Below are positions 1 through 9,653 of a stretch of DNA of 64,000 nucleotides, one piece after another. Every line of letters starts with the position of its first letter. The first letter of the stretch is position 1. The stretch comes from CALXOJ01 sp034120015 (GTDB taxonomy: Bacteria > Spirochaetota > Spirochaetia > JAFGXN01): positions 124,001-188,000 of the forward strand of contig JAXEIF010000007.1 in assembly GCA_034120015.1 (NCBI GenBank). The letters are read 5' to 3'. The translations under genes and the position numbers were made by a program. The notes below the pieces were generated by a model, which worked only from the letters and a program-made list of their open reading frames with translations, searched no databases and was not told the DNA's origin.

Positions 1-1952
1 ACAACAGCATCCGAATCCGACGTCCATGTCCAAACAGGTTTACTGCTGGAAGAAAGAATCTTTCCCTTTAATGTTTCCGTAGCCCCGTTCTCCGGATAAA
101 TCGAATGCGGAGAAGATATGGTTATTGTCGGCGGAGCCGGCTGTTCACGGGAAACAATCAGATTAAGCCGGGCAGGATCCGAAGAATGATCCGAGGAATC
201 TTTTTCCGTGACAATCAGCTGATATGTCCCTGACGGAAGAGCGGATCCGTCTTCTGCCTGCAAGTCCAACACAACAGACGAATCATCTCCCTTGTCAATC
301 ACTGATTTATACAAGATATTCCACGCCTGGTTTACAAACTGATGAACTTCATATTCAAACTTACCGACTCCCGAGGATCCCAGCGGAGTCGAAATAACAA
401 AACGGGGATCTCCCGTTTCTTCTCCGAAAAAAGCGGGGCCGCTCACAACGGGTATCAAAAGATCTTTCGAATCATGACAAGAACCGGATAGATAAAAAGT
501 AAATGTTTCCGCACTGCTGTCATTAGATGAAATGAATATTTTTGCATCATACTGCCCTTTGTCCTTCCCCAAAACATCGAATACTGCGTGAATCTCCAAC
601 TCGTTTCCGCTTTCCAAAACTTTTTCAGAGATTTCTCCTTCTTTAACCGAAAAAGCTTCTCCTTCCGTATTCTCGCAAACAACGGAATATATCCTTAATG
701 CTGCCGTTCCAGTACTTTTCAGAAGAATCGGAAGTTCGACGCTTTCATCCTCGGGAGTAAGTTGCGGAAACGAAATCCGTTCTCCGTCTGAAAGTTTTGA
801 TCCGTCGAAAAGCACCTGAAGTCGCGGCATATTATTCTGAAGTACGGAACCGATCAAAGTCAAATTTAAATTAGGTTGATCTACGGAATTTGATCGAATC
901 GACAATTGATTCGAAACATTACCAATTCTCATCGGATGAAAATAAATTTTAAAATCGAAAGACGCACCGGCATTCAGAAGAACAGGAAGAGAATATGTAT
1001 CGGCAAATTGAAAATCCGGAACTCCGGACGGAATTTCCAGACCGGAAATGCGCAGGGGATTTGCCCCCTTATTGGTTATCCTGAATGTTTCCGGGGTTCC
1101 CTGCTGATTAATTGCAACATCCGCAAAACGATAAGTAGTGCCGTTCGTGTACGTTTCTCCACCGGCTGATAAAACAAGAAGCGGATCGTTTGAAACAATC
1201 GGTGCTCCTTCCGCATTGAAAGAAAAAGCCCCTGTTGTTGTTGTAACCGTCACCGGTTTTACAATAAGACCCGAAGGAAGTAAGTCGTGAGAACGAAATT
1301 CAATCGGTATTTTAATCTGCGAACCGGGAGTAACCGAAACCGGAAGTTTCATAGAAGTATCCAGATAATAAGGATCGGCCGAAGTAATACCGGTAATCGT
1401 TACCGCCTCCGAGGTGATATTTGAAAAAGAAATTTGCTTCACTGTCGACACACCCCGAATTACTTCTCCAAAACGCAATGTTGTTATATTACCCGTGAAA
1501 ATCAATCCACTGTTTCCTATCCCCTGTGCCAATGAACTGATTTTGGCTTTTACCGGAAACGAAATAACCGCAGCAGGCGTTTTTCCGTCAGCTGCTGCAA
1601 AAGAACAGGTCACGGTACAGGAAAGTTCGCCGACAGATGACGGCAGATACTGCAGTACAAAAGAAAATTTTTCTCCCGGTTTCATTGAAAACGGGAACGC
1701 GATATCATTCAGCCCGACTGATTTGATTTTAAAGTCAACGGAAGAGGATTTTATCGAACTGACAATCACCGTCTGTCCCGAAGGGTTTGTCAAATTCAAA
1801 GCAATCATCTTTTTGTCAGCCGTAAACTCGGAAAAATCGATTCCGTCTTCGGAGAGTACCGCATTTCGGTACTCGAAAGAGAGCGTCGGCTGTTCACTCG
1901 GACATGAAACAATAAGAAATACAACAGATAAAATCAAAAGCAACTTTTTCAT
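1..1952 (-). CDS. Lipoprotein with repeated ASH/choice-of-anchor-like beta domains (partial)
   Basis: The frame is open from an ATG at 1952 to the left edge, so about 650 residues are seen and the C-terminus is missing. The start has a GGAGG-type ribosome site 11 nt downstream of the stop of the preceding lipoprotein gene. The N-terminus is a short hydrophobic signal ending in the lipobox LIVSC, with Cys17 as the lipidated residue. The body has repeated stretches such as FRITNKGANPLRISGLEI and a similar unit near residue 250, with the pattern of ASH / choice-of-anchor-D type beta-sandwich repeats. It is the last visible gene of a six-gene lipoprotein run. I infer an envelope-anchored, possibly surface-exposed protein; no enzyme motif is visible. 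Confidence 0.8.
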   Translation of the reverse strand, partial: MKKLLLILSVVFLIVSCPSEQPTLSFEYRNAVLSEDGIDFSEFTADKKMIALNLTNPSGQTVIVSSIKSSSVDFKIKSVGLNDIAFPFSMKPGEKFSFVLQYLPSSVGELSCTVTCSFAAADGKTPAAVISFPVKAKISSLAQGIGNSGLIFTGNITTLRFGEVIRGVSTVKQISFSNITSEAVTITGITSADPYYLDTSMKLPVSVTPGSQIKIPIEFRSHDLLPSGLIVKPVTVTTTTGAFSFNAEGAPIVSNDPLLVLSAGGETYTNGTTYRFADVAINQQGTPETFRITNKGANPLRISGLEIPSGVPDFQFADTYSLPVLLNAGASFDFKIYFHPMRIGNVSNQLSIRSNSVDQPNLNLTLIGSVLQNNMPRLQVLFDGSKLSDGERISFPQLTPEDESVELPILLKSTGTAALRIYSVVCENTEGEAFSVKEGEISEKVLESGNELEIHAVFDVLGKDKGQYDAKIFISSNDSSAETFTFYLSGSCHDSKDLLIPVVSGPAFFGEETGDPRFVISTPLGSSGVGKFEYEVHQFVNQAWNILYKSVIDKGDDSSVVLDLQAEDGSALPSGTYQLIVTEKDSSDHSSDPARLNLIVSREQPAPPTITISSPHSIYPENGATETLKGKILSSSSKPVWTWTSDSDAV

Positions 1953-1963
1953 GCACCGCCTCC

Positions 1964-4174
1964 TCAATATTTTACCGGAATAATCCGGACATTATCTATC
2001 CAGGTTCCCGTACCGTTCCGATCGGCTCCGTTTCCGATATCAGTTTTACCAAATCGCAAATCGATATATCCGTCCTGTGTCGGCGTAAACTCCAGTTCGA
2101 TGAGATTCCATGTTCCCTCTCTGTTCATCGATCGCGTCGAAACATAGCGGGAAACCTGCGTTCCGTTATTCACATTCTGAACCGATCCGTCTGCTTTGTA
2201 TGTTTTTCCCGTCAGCCTCAGAGAAGGAGAGAAATCGGATCGGGAAACAAAAAATTCGACATCCTGAGAAGAAGCATGAATCTGATACATAAAGTCAACA
2301 TTCAGCTTGTACGTAACATCGGCGTAAACAAATATTTTCTTTTGCATAATTGCTCCGACCGTACGCGTATAATAATGAGCCATGCTGATCGGTATCGAAG
2401 TATTCGGGATGTATTCTTCTTCAGCCGTTCTGATTACACCGCATAGGAACGCGGAGCTGTACCCGACAGATCCTTTCGATGAGGCTTCGGCAAAATTGGC
2501 AGAAGCGAATCGCTCACTGTATGCAAAAGGACCGACACCGTTGTATACTTCGCCCCATTGGGAATAAGTTCCCGCAACTTTAAACGCACGGACATTTTCG
2601 AACTGCCATCCGACGATTTGATTTGTATCCTTATCCAATTCACCGATTGCAGGCGCATAATCCTCAAAACTGTAATTTTGAACAACGGGCTCCGGAGGCG
2701 GAAGAATTCTGACGATTCGGGTAAATCTGTATGAACGGTTTCCTGCCGTATCTTCACCGTAATAAACTGTTTCGTAGGTTCCCGGAATTCTCGTATTAAT
2801 CTGTTCGATCTCTGTTTTCTGTATTATTAAAACATCCTGAGCGGCCGATTCATCGACGGCAATCACATTGGAAATAATCAGATTTTTCGGCGAATCATAA
2901 GGCAATTCCTGAACCTCGGTCAAATCGGAAGTTAAAACCACGTCTTCCCAGACAGTCTCCGTTTTTTTATCGGTTTCTCCTTCCTCGGGATCGGATTCAC
3001 TTTTTCTCGGTACAGTCACAGTCAGGACAGGCGGTGTCACATCATATACTTCAATAAAACGATGCGCTGTTGAACTGTTGCCGGAATCATCCGTTGCCGT
3101 ATAAACAATTTTATACAATCCGATATCTTTGAGTATATTTTTTAAATCCTCATCCGAAACAATTTTTTCAAAAGTAGGGTTCGATGTGCTGTCGATTTTG
3201 TAAACGGAAACAAATTTGCGAACTTCGGAAGTTTCATCTTCGGCATTAAAATCGTACAAAAGTCCAGACGTATCGCCAAATTCCTTTGTTTTGTCAGCGG
3301 GAAATGTTTCGTAGGGCTCCTTCGTAAGGGTTATTACAGGAGGAACAGCGTCATCAACTATAATAATATACCGGGTTGTACTGACTGTCGTCTCTCCAAC
3401 AGTCAGTGTATAAGAAACCGCTTGCGGATTAAAATTGACAGCATCGTATTTAACACCGGAATAGTCCGGAGATACATAGGAAGAAACATCCCCGTATTCT
3501 CTGCAATAAGCTCTCCATCCCGGTTCGACCATCATGATGCCGCTCAAATACTGGTTCTCGGATTTTGCCTGTCCGACTCGAAGCGGATTTTGTTCACTTC
3601 TTCCGTCTCCGTCCAAAATAATAACCGGCTCTTCGGGAATCACAACCTGAACCGTTCGAACCGCAGTATGCAAAATTCCCAAAGAATCCGTAAACGAGTA
3701 TTTAATGGTATAATTGCCGGGAACATCATTTTTAAAATTAGACTCGACTTTAACGGAAGAAAGGCAATCGCTACCGTCGGTGTCGACAGCTTCGATTCCG
3801 GGATCATCAAATGTCTCGAGAAGTCTGATTCTAACAACACTTTCTCCTTTCATTGACAGCGTCCCCGTGTCGGATACAACATTGACAACCCGAAATGCTT
3901 CCGCTGTTCCGCCGTTTCTCGAAGCAACAGAATATGCGATTGAATATGAACCGGGAGTAGACAAATCTATACCGGTTCTGTCTACGCAAACACGCGAAGA
4001 AATATCGCCATCAATTGAACTGTTAGCAATATATCCCGGTTCAATGTATACACCTCCGACTTTTACATAAATGACCGGAGCACCCTGTAGAGAAATCACA
4101 ACATAATCTTCAACTGTGTCCGCACACCCGACAAGAATGAGTATAACTGTCAGAATAGTCGTCAATCTGTTCAT
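1964..4174 (-). CDS. Lipoprotein with DUF5011-like Ig repeats and C-terminal carbohydrate-binding-like module
   Basis: 736 residues. Signal peptide with lipobox ILVGC (Cys17). At least four Ig-like repeats of the DUF5011 / HYR type follow (for example residues about 33-100, 110-180, 275-380, 380-490), each with an EPGY or DGD..S turn and an ending like YSIAYSVAS or YKIVYTATDDSGN. The last 230 residues start at NYSFEDY and end with GTWIDNVRI, the pattern of DUF642/CBM4-like jelly-roll modules. The ATG overlaps the TGA of the gene before it (ATGA), so translation is probably coupled. Likely an outer-envelope glycan or protein binder; the ligand cannot be read from the sequence. Confidence 0.85.
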   Translation of the reverse strand: MNRLTTILTVILILVGCADTVEDYVVISLQGAPVIYVKVGGVYIEPGYIANSSIDGDISSRVCVDRTGIDLSTPGSYSIAYSVASRNGGTAEAFRVVNVVSDTGTLSMKGESVVRIRLLETFDDPGIEAVDTDGSDCLSSVKVESNFKNDVPGNYTIKYSFTDSLGILHTAVRTVQVVIPEEPVIILDGDGRSEQNPLRVGQAKSENQYLSGIMMVEPGWRAYCREYGDVSSYVSPDYSGVKYDAVNFNPQAVSYTLTVGETTVSTTRYIIIVDDAVPPVITLTKEPYETFPADKTKEFGDTSGLLYDFNAEDETSEVRKFVSVYKIDSTSNPTFEKIVSDEDLKNILKDIGLYKIVYTATDDSGNSSTAHRFIEVYDVTPPVLTVTVPRKSESDPEEGETDKKTETVWEDVVLTSDLTEVQELPYDSPKNLIISNVIAVDESAAQDVLIIQKTEIEQINTRIPGTYETVYYGEDTAGNRSYRFTRIVRILPPPEPVVQNYSFEDYAPAIGELDKDTNQIVGWQFENVRAFKVAGTYSQWGEVYNGVGPFAYSERFASANFAEASSKGSVGYSSAFLCGVIRTAEEEYIPNTSIPISMAHYYTRTVGAIMQKKIFVYADVTYKLNVDFMYQIHASSQDVEFFVSRSDFSPSLRLTGKTYKADGSVQNVNNGTQVSRYVSTRSMNREGTWNLIELEFTPTQDGYIDLRFGKTDIGNGADRNGTGTWIDNVRIIPVKY

Positions 4175-4578
4175 TTTTTACCTCCCGATTTACCGGTTCG
4201 AAAATAAAGAGTATTCAGTTCTTCCCCTATAAATGTCAGAGTAAAATTTTCTACCACATAGCTGATTGTTACGGGAATCACATTTTTATTCTCAGAAATA
4301 AAGCGTATTCGGGGAACTGCCGTTGAATCATGAGTATAACGAATCCTCACTTCGTAATGTCCTTTATCCCTGTCAATCACAGATTGCCCTCCCGAATCTT
4401 TTATGATACGGGTCCATATATACGTCCCGTCTTCTTTTAAAACGAGTTCTTCCCGGACAAATGAATCACGGCCGTTCATTTGTTCCGTATACCACTCCCC
4501 GACAATATCGGTCTTTTGCTCCTGAAAACAGGACCACAAACACAAAACCGTCAAAACAGAAATTAAAATTTGTTTCAT
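4171..4578 (-). CDS. Small lipoprotein, lipocalin-like fold suspected
   Basis: 135 residues with lipobox CLWSC (Cys17). The mature part begins with DIVGEW followed by a REEL and a DGTYIW motif, which is the usual opening of small lipocalin-like or META-like beta-barrel lipoproteins. It resembles the 148-residue lipoprotein at 9113-9559 (DITGTW, then REEL at the same spacing), so the two are probably paralogues, each heading a set of large lipoproteins. It overlaps the next gene by four bases. Function unknown. Confidence 0.8.
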   Translation of the reverse strand: MKQILISVLTVLCLWSCFQEQKTDIVGEWYTEQMNGRDSFVREELVLKEDGTYIWTRIIKDSGGQSVIDRDKGHYEVRIRYTHDSTAVPRIRFISENKNVIPVTISYVVENFTLTFIGEELNTLYFRTGKSGGKK

Positions 4579-4592
4579 CGTTTTTTCCTCAT

Positions 4593-7463
4593 TTACTTCT
4601 GATAGCCGTAATACATTTCCGGATACCGTTCCTTCGCGAAATCGGAATTAACGGGAATCGGACGATATTTCAAATTAATCCGCGTAAAACACATCGCATT
4701 GGTATCACCCTCAAACGGAAACAGTTCACCGCCGGCATCAAAAGCTTCTCTTCCGAGCGCCAATCCGTTTTTCAAAAGATTCTGCTTTCCGACATTTGTC
4801 GATTCATAATATGGAATCAGCTGATCGGGTTTTAGGGAGAAATTTCCGACTCCGTTATACGTAAGACTGACCGATCCGTTATTATCCCACAATCCCCACT
4901 GATAGTTATAGTCCCGGACTCCGATCTGCATTTTGCAGCTGCCGTTATACATCGGCGTTGTAAAAGAAAACTCAAATGTAACCGACTGTCGTTTATTACT
5001 GTCCAGTCCGGCTGTCAATGCAATTTCTTTATCGGTTTTAATTGAAAAACCTTTCCAGTCGGAATATCCGTTCTGGATTCCTCCCCGTCCCGTGCCCGAA
5101 AGTCCGTTCACCTGAACAGTCAGATAAGCCGCCGCTTTCCCTTTTGAGTTTTCTCCGTAAACTTTTTGATCGGCTCCCATCAGATAAGAAATTGTCTTCG
5201 TCCATGCGTAACGAGGTATCATAATAATCGAAAGACGGTTAAGTGCCGTGTCCTTCATCCAATTTGCCAAATGTCCGAATTCCAAATCGGTCAACGCAGG
5301 CCAGCCAACAGCCTGCTTATGCTGAGGACTCCATTCCGGATCTCCTTTTCTTTCGATCGAAACATGATATTCGATTTTGACCGCCCGTTCCATATCAAAC
5401 TCTTTCTGCCGCTTGATATCTTTCCATGCTTCGGTATCCCACGCAGAATAATCCCAAATATGACGCCGGTATCCGTCCGAAGAAGAGGAATCGGGAATCG
5501 GTTTTCCGTCACGAAAATCATGCATCGGATCATTAAAAACAAATTCTTTCGTTGACGTATTAAAATATTTATTTAAATCAAAAGTCTCGATCGCTTCGAT
5601 ATGAGGTTGTCCCTTTTTCTCGAATGACACACCACCAATCGATTTACGGGGTTCGGCTAGCGGATAAACTCCCGTCTCATCACCATAACGGCAAACCCTT
5701 TTTAATGTAAAATTCAGACGGGAAAGATTTTTTATTTCGGCATCGGAAATATTAATTTTTCCCGTTACACGAACCGATCCGCGGTTATTTTTATCTCCCT
5801 GAGTAGCCGAAACCGACAAGATTTCCGGTACGGGGATTGTATAATCACTGTTCGGAGCTGAAAAACCGCACCACCCGACCTGACTGTTCCCCAATTCCGG
5901 TTCTGTCATTAACGACTCGAGCGTCGGACCGTTTTCATATAACAGTTCCGATTTGAGTTCTTCGGGAAGAACGAATGTCCAATCTGTTCCGAAAATCGAA
6001 TGATCGGCAGGAAGCATATCTACACCGTTGAAAGAAGCAACAGGCACAACTCTGTAAAACATCTCGTCCTGTTCCAAATTGGCGCCGGATTCTTTATCCA
6101 GCCAGAGTGTGACATCTTTTTCCGTTTTGCAGGCAAATTCCCAATCTTTTGGTGCGATCGCTCCTCCGGAAACCGCTCCCGGAGGATTGACAGGACCATA
6201 GCGGAAAATATAATAAGATGATGCTCCGGATACAGGATTCCATTGTACCTTAAATCCTTCACGGCTGACAAATACAGAAATAGATTCATTATTAAAATTA
6301 CGAATACCATATCCGAAAGAAGTCTTCCTTTGTGCATCTGTATCAAAAGCGCTCGAACGTCCGATACCGATTGTGTTTTTTGCGGCGACTCTGTAGTAGA
6401 AGGAAGAACCGTTTCCGACAGCAGGATCACTGTCATAATAAGTCACCGTTCCTCTTGTCAGATCATTAATAAGAAAATCTTTGATATTCGGAATTTCCGT
6501 TCCGACCGTATTCCCTGCAGCCAGATCATCTTCCGTAATCCGATAAAGCAAATACGAATCACAATTAACAGTATTCCATGTTATTCGTATCTTATCTTGA
6601 ATCAATCCTTTCGTCACATTTAAAACAACAGGTTGGGCAGGTACTCCGACGGCCAACAACGCTCCCCGCGCAGCATAAGAAGGACGACTGCGCGTATTCG
6701 TATCTTTATGTGCATAAAGACGATAAAAATAATCATACTGAGGAATCAGATCTCCGCCGTCCGAAGTCGAAAAATCACGGTAAACAAACTGAGAAGTTAT
6801 CTCATCAAACGACGATTCGATGATCGGATTTCCGATTCGGGAATAGGCCTTATCACTGAGCGGTGCTTCTCCTCCGGTTTCCACGCGCGCCCGTTCAATC
6901 GTATAATATAAAGCTCCGTCAACAGGATTCCATCTCAGCTCAACATAATCGGATCGGTCACGCAGGGATGCGGAAAAATATGAGGGGCCTTTAACCAAAT
7001 ATCCCTGTGCGGCCACACTGAGATCACCGGCAAGATTATGCGCATCGGAATAAGCTCTGATACGATAATAATAGATCATCTCCGGATCAAGACCGTCCGA
7101 GTCCAAATACTGAGTATAATGATTCGAATACAAAGGCGAACTGTTTAAGAGTATATAATTGACATTATCAACGGAGCGGTAAATAAAATACAATGCAACT
7201 TTATTTCCATAAACAACAGGTTTCCAGGTAATTTCGATCCTGTCTTCATAACTTCCTTTCGATGCGATAACACCTATGGGAGACGGAATCTGCGATGATA
7301 TCGTCAACTCCAAATCATTTTCAATAGTATAAGGCGATTCCGATTCTTCCAATTCCGGAGCCGACACCGTATTGTAATTTAAATTTTTTCCTGTCAGACT
7401 ATTCTGTACACATGAAAACAGTAACGAAAAAGTAAATAACAATATAATAATTAATCGTTTCAC
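4593..7463 (-). CDS. Large lipoprotein with four fibronectin-III-like domains
   Basis: 956 residues; lipobox LLFSC gives Cys18. Four fibronectin type III-like units lie at roughly residues 60-155, 158-265, 275-380 and 390-500, each recognisable by a core such as IEITWKPV, VELRWNPVDGA, IRITWNTV and FKVQWNPVSGASSYYIFR. The C-terminal 450 residues are rich in aromatic and Gly/Asn residues and match no family I recognise. It is preceded by a similar 545-residue lipoprotein 9 bases away, so the two are likely co-expressed. The architecture suggests a cell-surface scaffold or adhesin. No catalytic motif is visible. Confidence 0.85.
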   Translation of the reverse strand: MKRLIIILLFTFSLLFSCVQNSLTGKNLNYNTVSAPELEESESPYTIENDLELTISSQIPSPIGVIASKGSYEDRIEITWKPVVYGNKVALYFIYRSVDNVNYILLNSSPLYSNHYTQYLDSDGLDPEMIYYYRIRAYSDAHNLAGDLSVAAQGYLVKGPSYFSASLRDRSDYVELRWNPVDGALYYTIERARVETGGEAPLSDKAYSRIGNPIIESSFDEITSQFVYRDFSTSDGGDLIPQYDYFYRLYAHKDTNTRSRPSYAARGALLAVGVPAQPVVLNVTKGLIQDKIRITWNTVNCDSYLLYRITEDDLAAGNTVGTEIPNIKDFLINDLTRGTVTYYDSDPAVGNGSSFYYRVAAKNTIGIGRSSAFDTDAQRKTSFGYGIRNFNNESISVFVSREGFKVQWNPVSGASSYYIFRYGPVNPPGAVSGGAIAPKDWEFACKTEKDVTLWLDKESGANLEQDEMFYRVVPVASFNGVDMLPADHSIFGTDWTFVLPEELKSELLYENGPTLESLMTEPELGNSQVGWCGFSAPNSDYTIPVPEILSVSATQGDKNNRGSVRVTGKINISDAEIKNLSRLNFTLKRVCRYGDETGVYPLAEPRKSIGGVSFEKKGQPHIEAIETFDLNKYFNTSTKEFVFNDPMHDFRDGKPIPDSSSSDGYRRHIWDYSAWDTEAWKDIKRQKEFDMERAVKIEYHVSIERKGDPEWSPQHKQAVGWPALTDLEFGHLANWMKDTALNRLSIIMIPRYAWTKTISYLMGADQKVYGENSKGKAAAYLTVQVNGLSGTGRGGIQNGYSDWKGFSIKTDKEIALTAGLDSNKRQSVTFEFSFTTPMYNGSCKMQIGVRDYNYQWGLWDNNGSVSLTYNGVGNFSLKPDQLIPYYESTNVGKQNLLKNGLALGREAFDAGGELFPFEGDTNAMCFTRINLKYRPIPVNSDFAKERYPEMYYGYQK

Positions 7464-7472
7464 AACTTCCTC

Positions 7473-9110
7473 CTATTTGGTTATTATGACAGAAACTTTG
7501 TTACTGAGACGTGATGTTGTATTGTCACTTGCCGCATATTCTACTCTGTAATCGATAAAATCCTGCTCCAGAACAGTCTTTGAATCTATAACGGAGACGG
7601 AACCGTTTTTTACCGGAAGCGGATCGGCATTAACAAGTCCGTATTGAATATCCTGAGCTGTACGTCTGAAAACATTCACAAACTGTCGTCCAATCGGTAT
7701 ACCCGTAACAGTAATTGTCACGGAGTCTCCGTTTAATACGGCACCGAGAATCGGGTCAGCCGCCATTTGAGGACCTTTCGAATCCGTAACATACCCGCCA
7801 AACAGACCGGTTTCGGGTGTTTCATAACGACGTACCGTATCATCATGCGCATAAACAGCCTTTACTTTAAAATAAACCGGCTTTTTCCATTTATACTGAT
7901 ACCAGCTTTCTGTCGATCCAGGTTTTTTCATTTCGACGCGGTATTTAAACGTTACGATGCCTTGCTCATTCGTTCGTGAATAAAAAAGACTATCCGCATG
8001 CTCGCTAAATCCGTCCGGAGGATTTGCTTTTCTGTTGACTTCGGAAATTTCCGTCAAAAGTTCCAATCCATGTTCCGATGAATCGATATAATTAAAACCG
8101 GGTCGAAAAATCACATTATATAAATCCTTAAAATTCGGATTGCCCGGCTCCATTAAAGCCGAAAACTTCCAACCGGCAGGTGAATATTCCGGAAAAGGGA
8201 AAACTCCCGAACCGAGAAGCTCCGTGTCGTGCCCCAATTCAAATTCTCTTTGGGCGTTTCGAAGTTTGGAATTAATTTTCCATGTCAGCTCCAAAATCGA
8301 AGTTTCATTTGTAAGAGTAAAACCATCGGACGGAAGCCCGACAACTTCAAGATCGTAAGGAGCGGGAAGGATGTACCCGATATTCACTGATGAAAACTCG
8401 GAACGGGCTCCATATCTGTCGAAAGCAACAACTCCGTAATCATAAATAACGCCGTCTTCGGCTGTCAAATCTTTATAGACAATCATAGGAACCGTATTGT
8501 CATAAGGAATAAAACAGTCATCGATACATTGCCATTCTTCATCCGAAGCCGCATTCGTTTTACGGTAAATTTCGTAGCGAAAAGCATCCGCCGCCGGAGT
8601 CCATGAGAATTCAATGTTTCTTGAGGTTCCCCTCGTCAAAGAAAAAGAATTCATTGTTCCCGTAAACACCGACTCTTTCCTGACCGTTATATCCGATATA
8701 ACAGAAAAAGCACTCTCGATTCCCGATTCGGAAACGGAAGTCAATTTAACATAGCGATGGAATTCAGACGCTTGTCCCGAAAATGAAAAAGGAGGGAGTA
8801 CATACAGATTGTCTGCAATCGGTTTCGGATTCATTTTTAAGAAAGATCCTTCCTGTTCCTCCGAGAAATAAATGTTATAGCCGGAGGCATAAGGATTGAT
8901 TTCCCAAAAAAGCGTCACCAAATGATCGGCACCATCAATTTCGATATAATAATCGATACTTGTCGGCGGAAGAATTTGCTTCCCGGAAAAAATCGAATCC
9001 AATACGGAATCCTTATTCAAATCATTTGTCAGCACATACTTTGACGGATTCAGCAAATCACATGACGTAAAAAGCAAGAATAGAGAAAGAATGTATATTC
9101 TGTTTCGCAT
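7473..9110 (-). CDS. Lipoprotein with fibronectin-III-like domains
   Basis: 545 residues, lipobox LFTSC (Cys17). Fibronectin-III-like units can be seen near residues 48-145 (LVTLFWEINPYASGYNIYFS), 150-245 (IEFSWTPAADAFRYEIYR) and 250-340, with a further beta-rich C-terminal region ending in a probable last Ig-like domain. It shares the WxPxxxAxxYxIYR pattern with the 956-residue protein encoded downstream, so the pair probably arose by duplication. It starts three bases after the small lipoprotein gene at 9113-9559. Envelope-located; binding partner unknown. Confidence 0.85.
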   Translation of the reverse strand: MRNRIYILSLFLLFTSCDLLNPSKYVLTNDLNKDSVLDSIFSGKQILPPTSIDYYIEIDGADHLVTLFWEINPYASGYNIYFSEEQEGSFLKMNPKPIADNLYVLPPFSFSGQASEFHRYVKLTSVSESGIESAFSVISDITVRKESVFTGTMNSFSLTRGTSRNIEFSWTPAADAFRYEIYRKTNAASDEEWQCIDDCFIPYDNTVPMIVYKDLTAEDGVIYDYGVVAFDRYGARSEFSSVNIGYILPAPYDLEVVGLPSDGFTLTNETSILELTWKINSKLRNAQREFELGHDTELLGSGVFPFPEYSPAGWKFSALMEPGNPNFKDLYNVIFRPGFNYIDSSEHGLELLTEISEVNRKANPPDGFSEHADSLFYSRTNEQGIVTFKYRVEMKKPGSTESWYQYKWKKPVYFKVKAVYAHDDTVRRYETPETGLFGGYVTDSKGPQMAADPILGAVLNGDSVTITVTGIPIGRQFVNVFRRTAQDIQYGLVNADPLPVKNGSVSVIDSKTVLEQDFIDYRVEYAASDNTTSRLSNKVSVIITK

Positions 9111-9112
9111 CT

Positions 9113-9559
9113 TTATTTGTCCTCCTTTTTCAAATAAACCGCAGTCGTATCACCGTTCCCGACATCGACAAGCGACAGATTCTCTCCGAACTGAGTTAAA
9201 ATAAAATTACGGACAACAGGTGTAATCAATTCATCGGAAGGAATAAAAGCAACGGTAAAATCGCTTTTTGAAACCTGAAGAGAACCCGAAAATGAAAGAT
9301 TCTTATCGGGCTTTCCGTCGGTAAAATAATTCCAGGTAAACTTTCCCGGAATAATCGTTTTATCAACCTTCCCTTCCGCATTTTTAAACTTCCCGCTACT
9401 GAGTTCGATTGTCAGCTCTTCTCTTATATTCTCGTTGCGGGCAGAGACGGAATAACGAATCCATGTTCCCGTTATATCCGTCTTATTTGAAAAATCGACT
9501 GCACATGAAAGTGCAACAAACAGTAATGACAAAAAGAAAACCCGTTTAAACTCAAACAT
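9113..9559 (-). CDS. Small lipoprotein, first gene of the lipoprotein operon
   Basis: 148 residues with a signal peptide ending in the lipobox VALSC (Cys19). The mature chain opens DITGTW and continues with a REEL motif, matching the 135-residue lipoprotein at 4171-4578. A GAGAGG-type ribosome site sits just before the ATG. The 94 bases upstream (9560-9653) are very AT-rich and are the only place for the promoter of the six-gene run; candidate -10 boxes there (TAATTA or TATAAA) are weak, so I do not fix one. Function unknown. Confidence 0.8.
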   Translation of the reverse strand: MFEFKRVFFLSLLFVALSCAVDFSNKTDITGTWIRYSVSARNENIREELTIELSSGKFKNAEGKVDKTIIPGKFTWNYFTDGKPDKNLSFSGSLQVSKSDFTVAFIPSDELITPVVRNFILTQFGENLSLVDVGNGDTTAVYLKKEDK

Positions 9560-9653
9560 AACCTCTCCTTTTACTTTTTATAATTATCACTGAGAAAATT
9601 AAAAAATCAATATTTTAACTAAAAGTTATTGAAAATAAAGAAAAAGGTTGTAA

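Noticed and set aside
1414..1983. 189-codon open frame on the plus strand
   Set aside because: Antisense to the partial lipoprotein gene, whose signal peptide, lipobox and ribosome site fit the operon.
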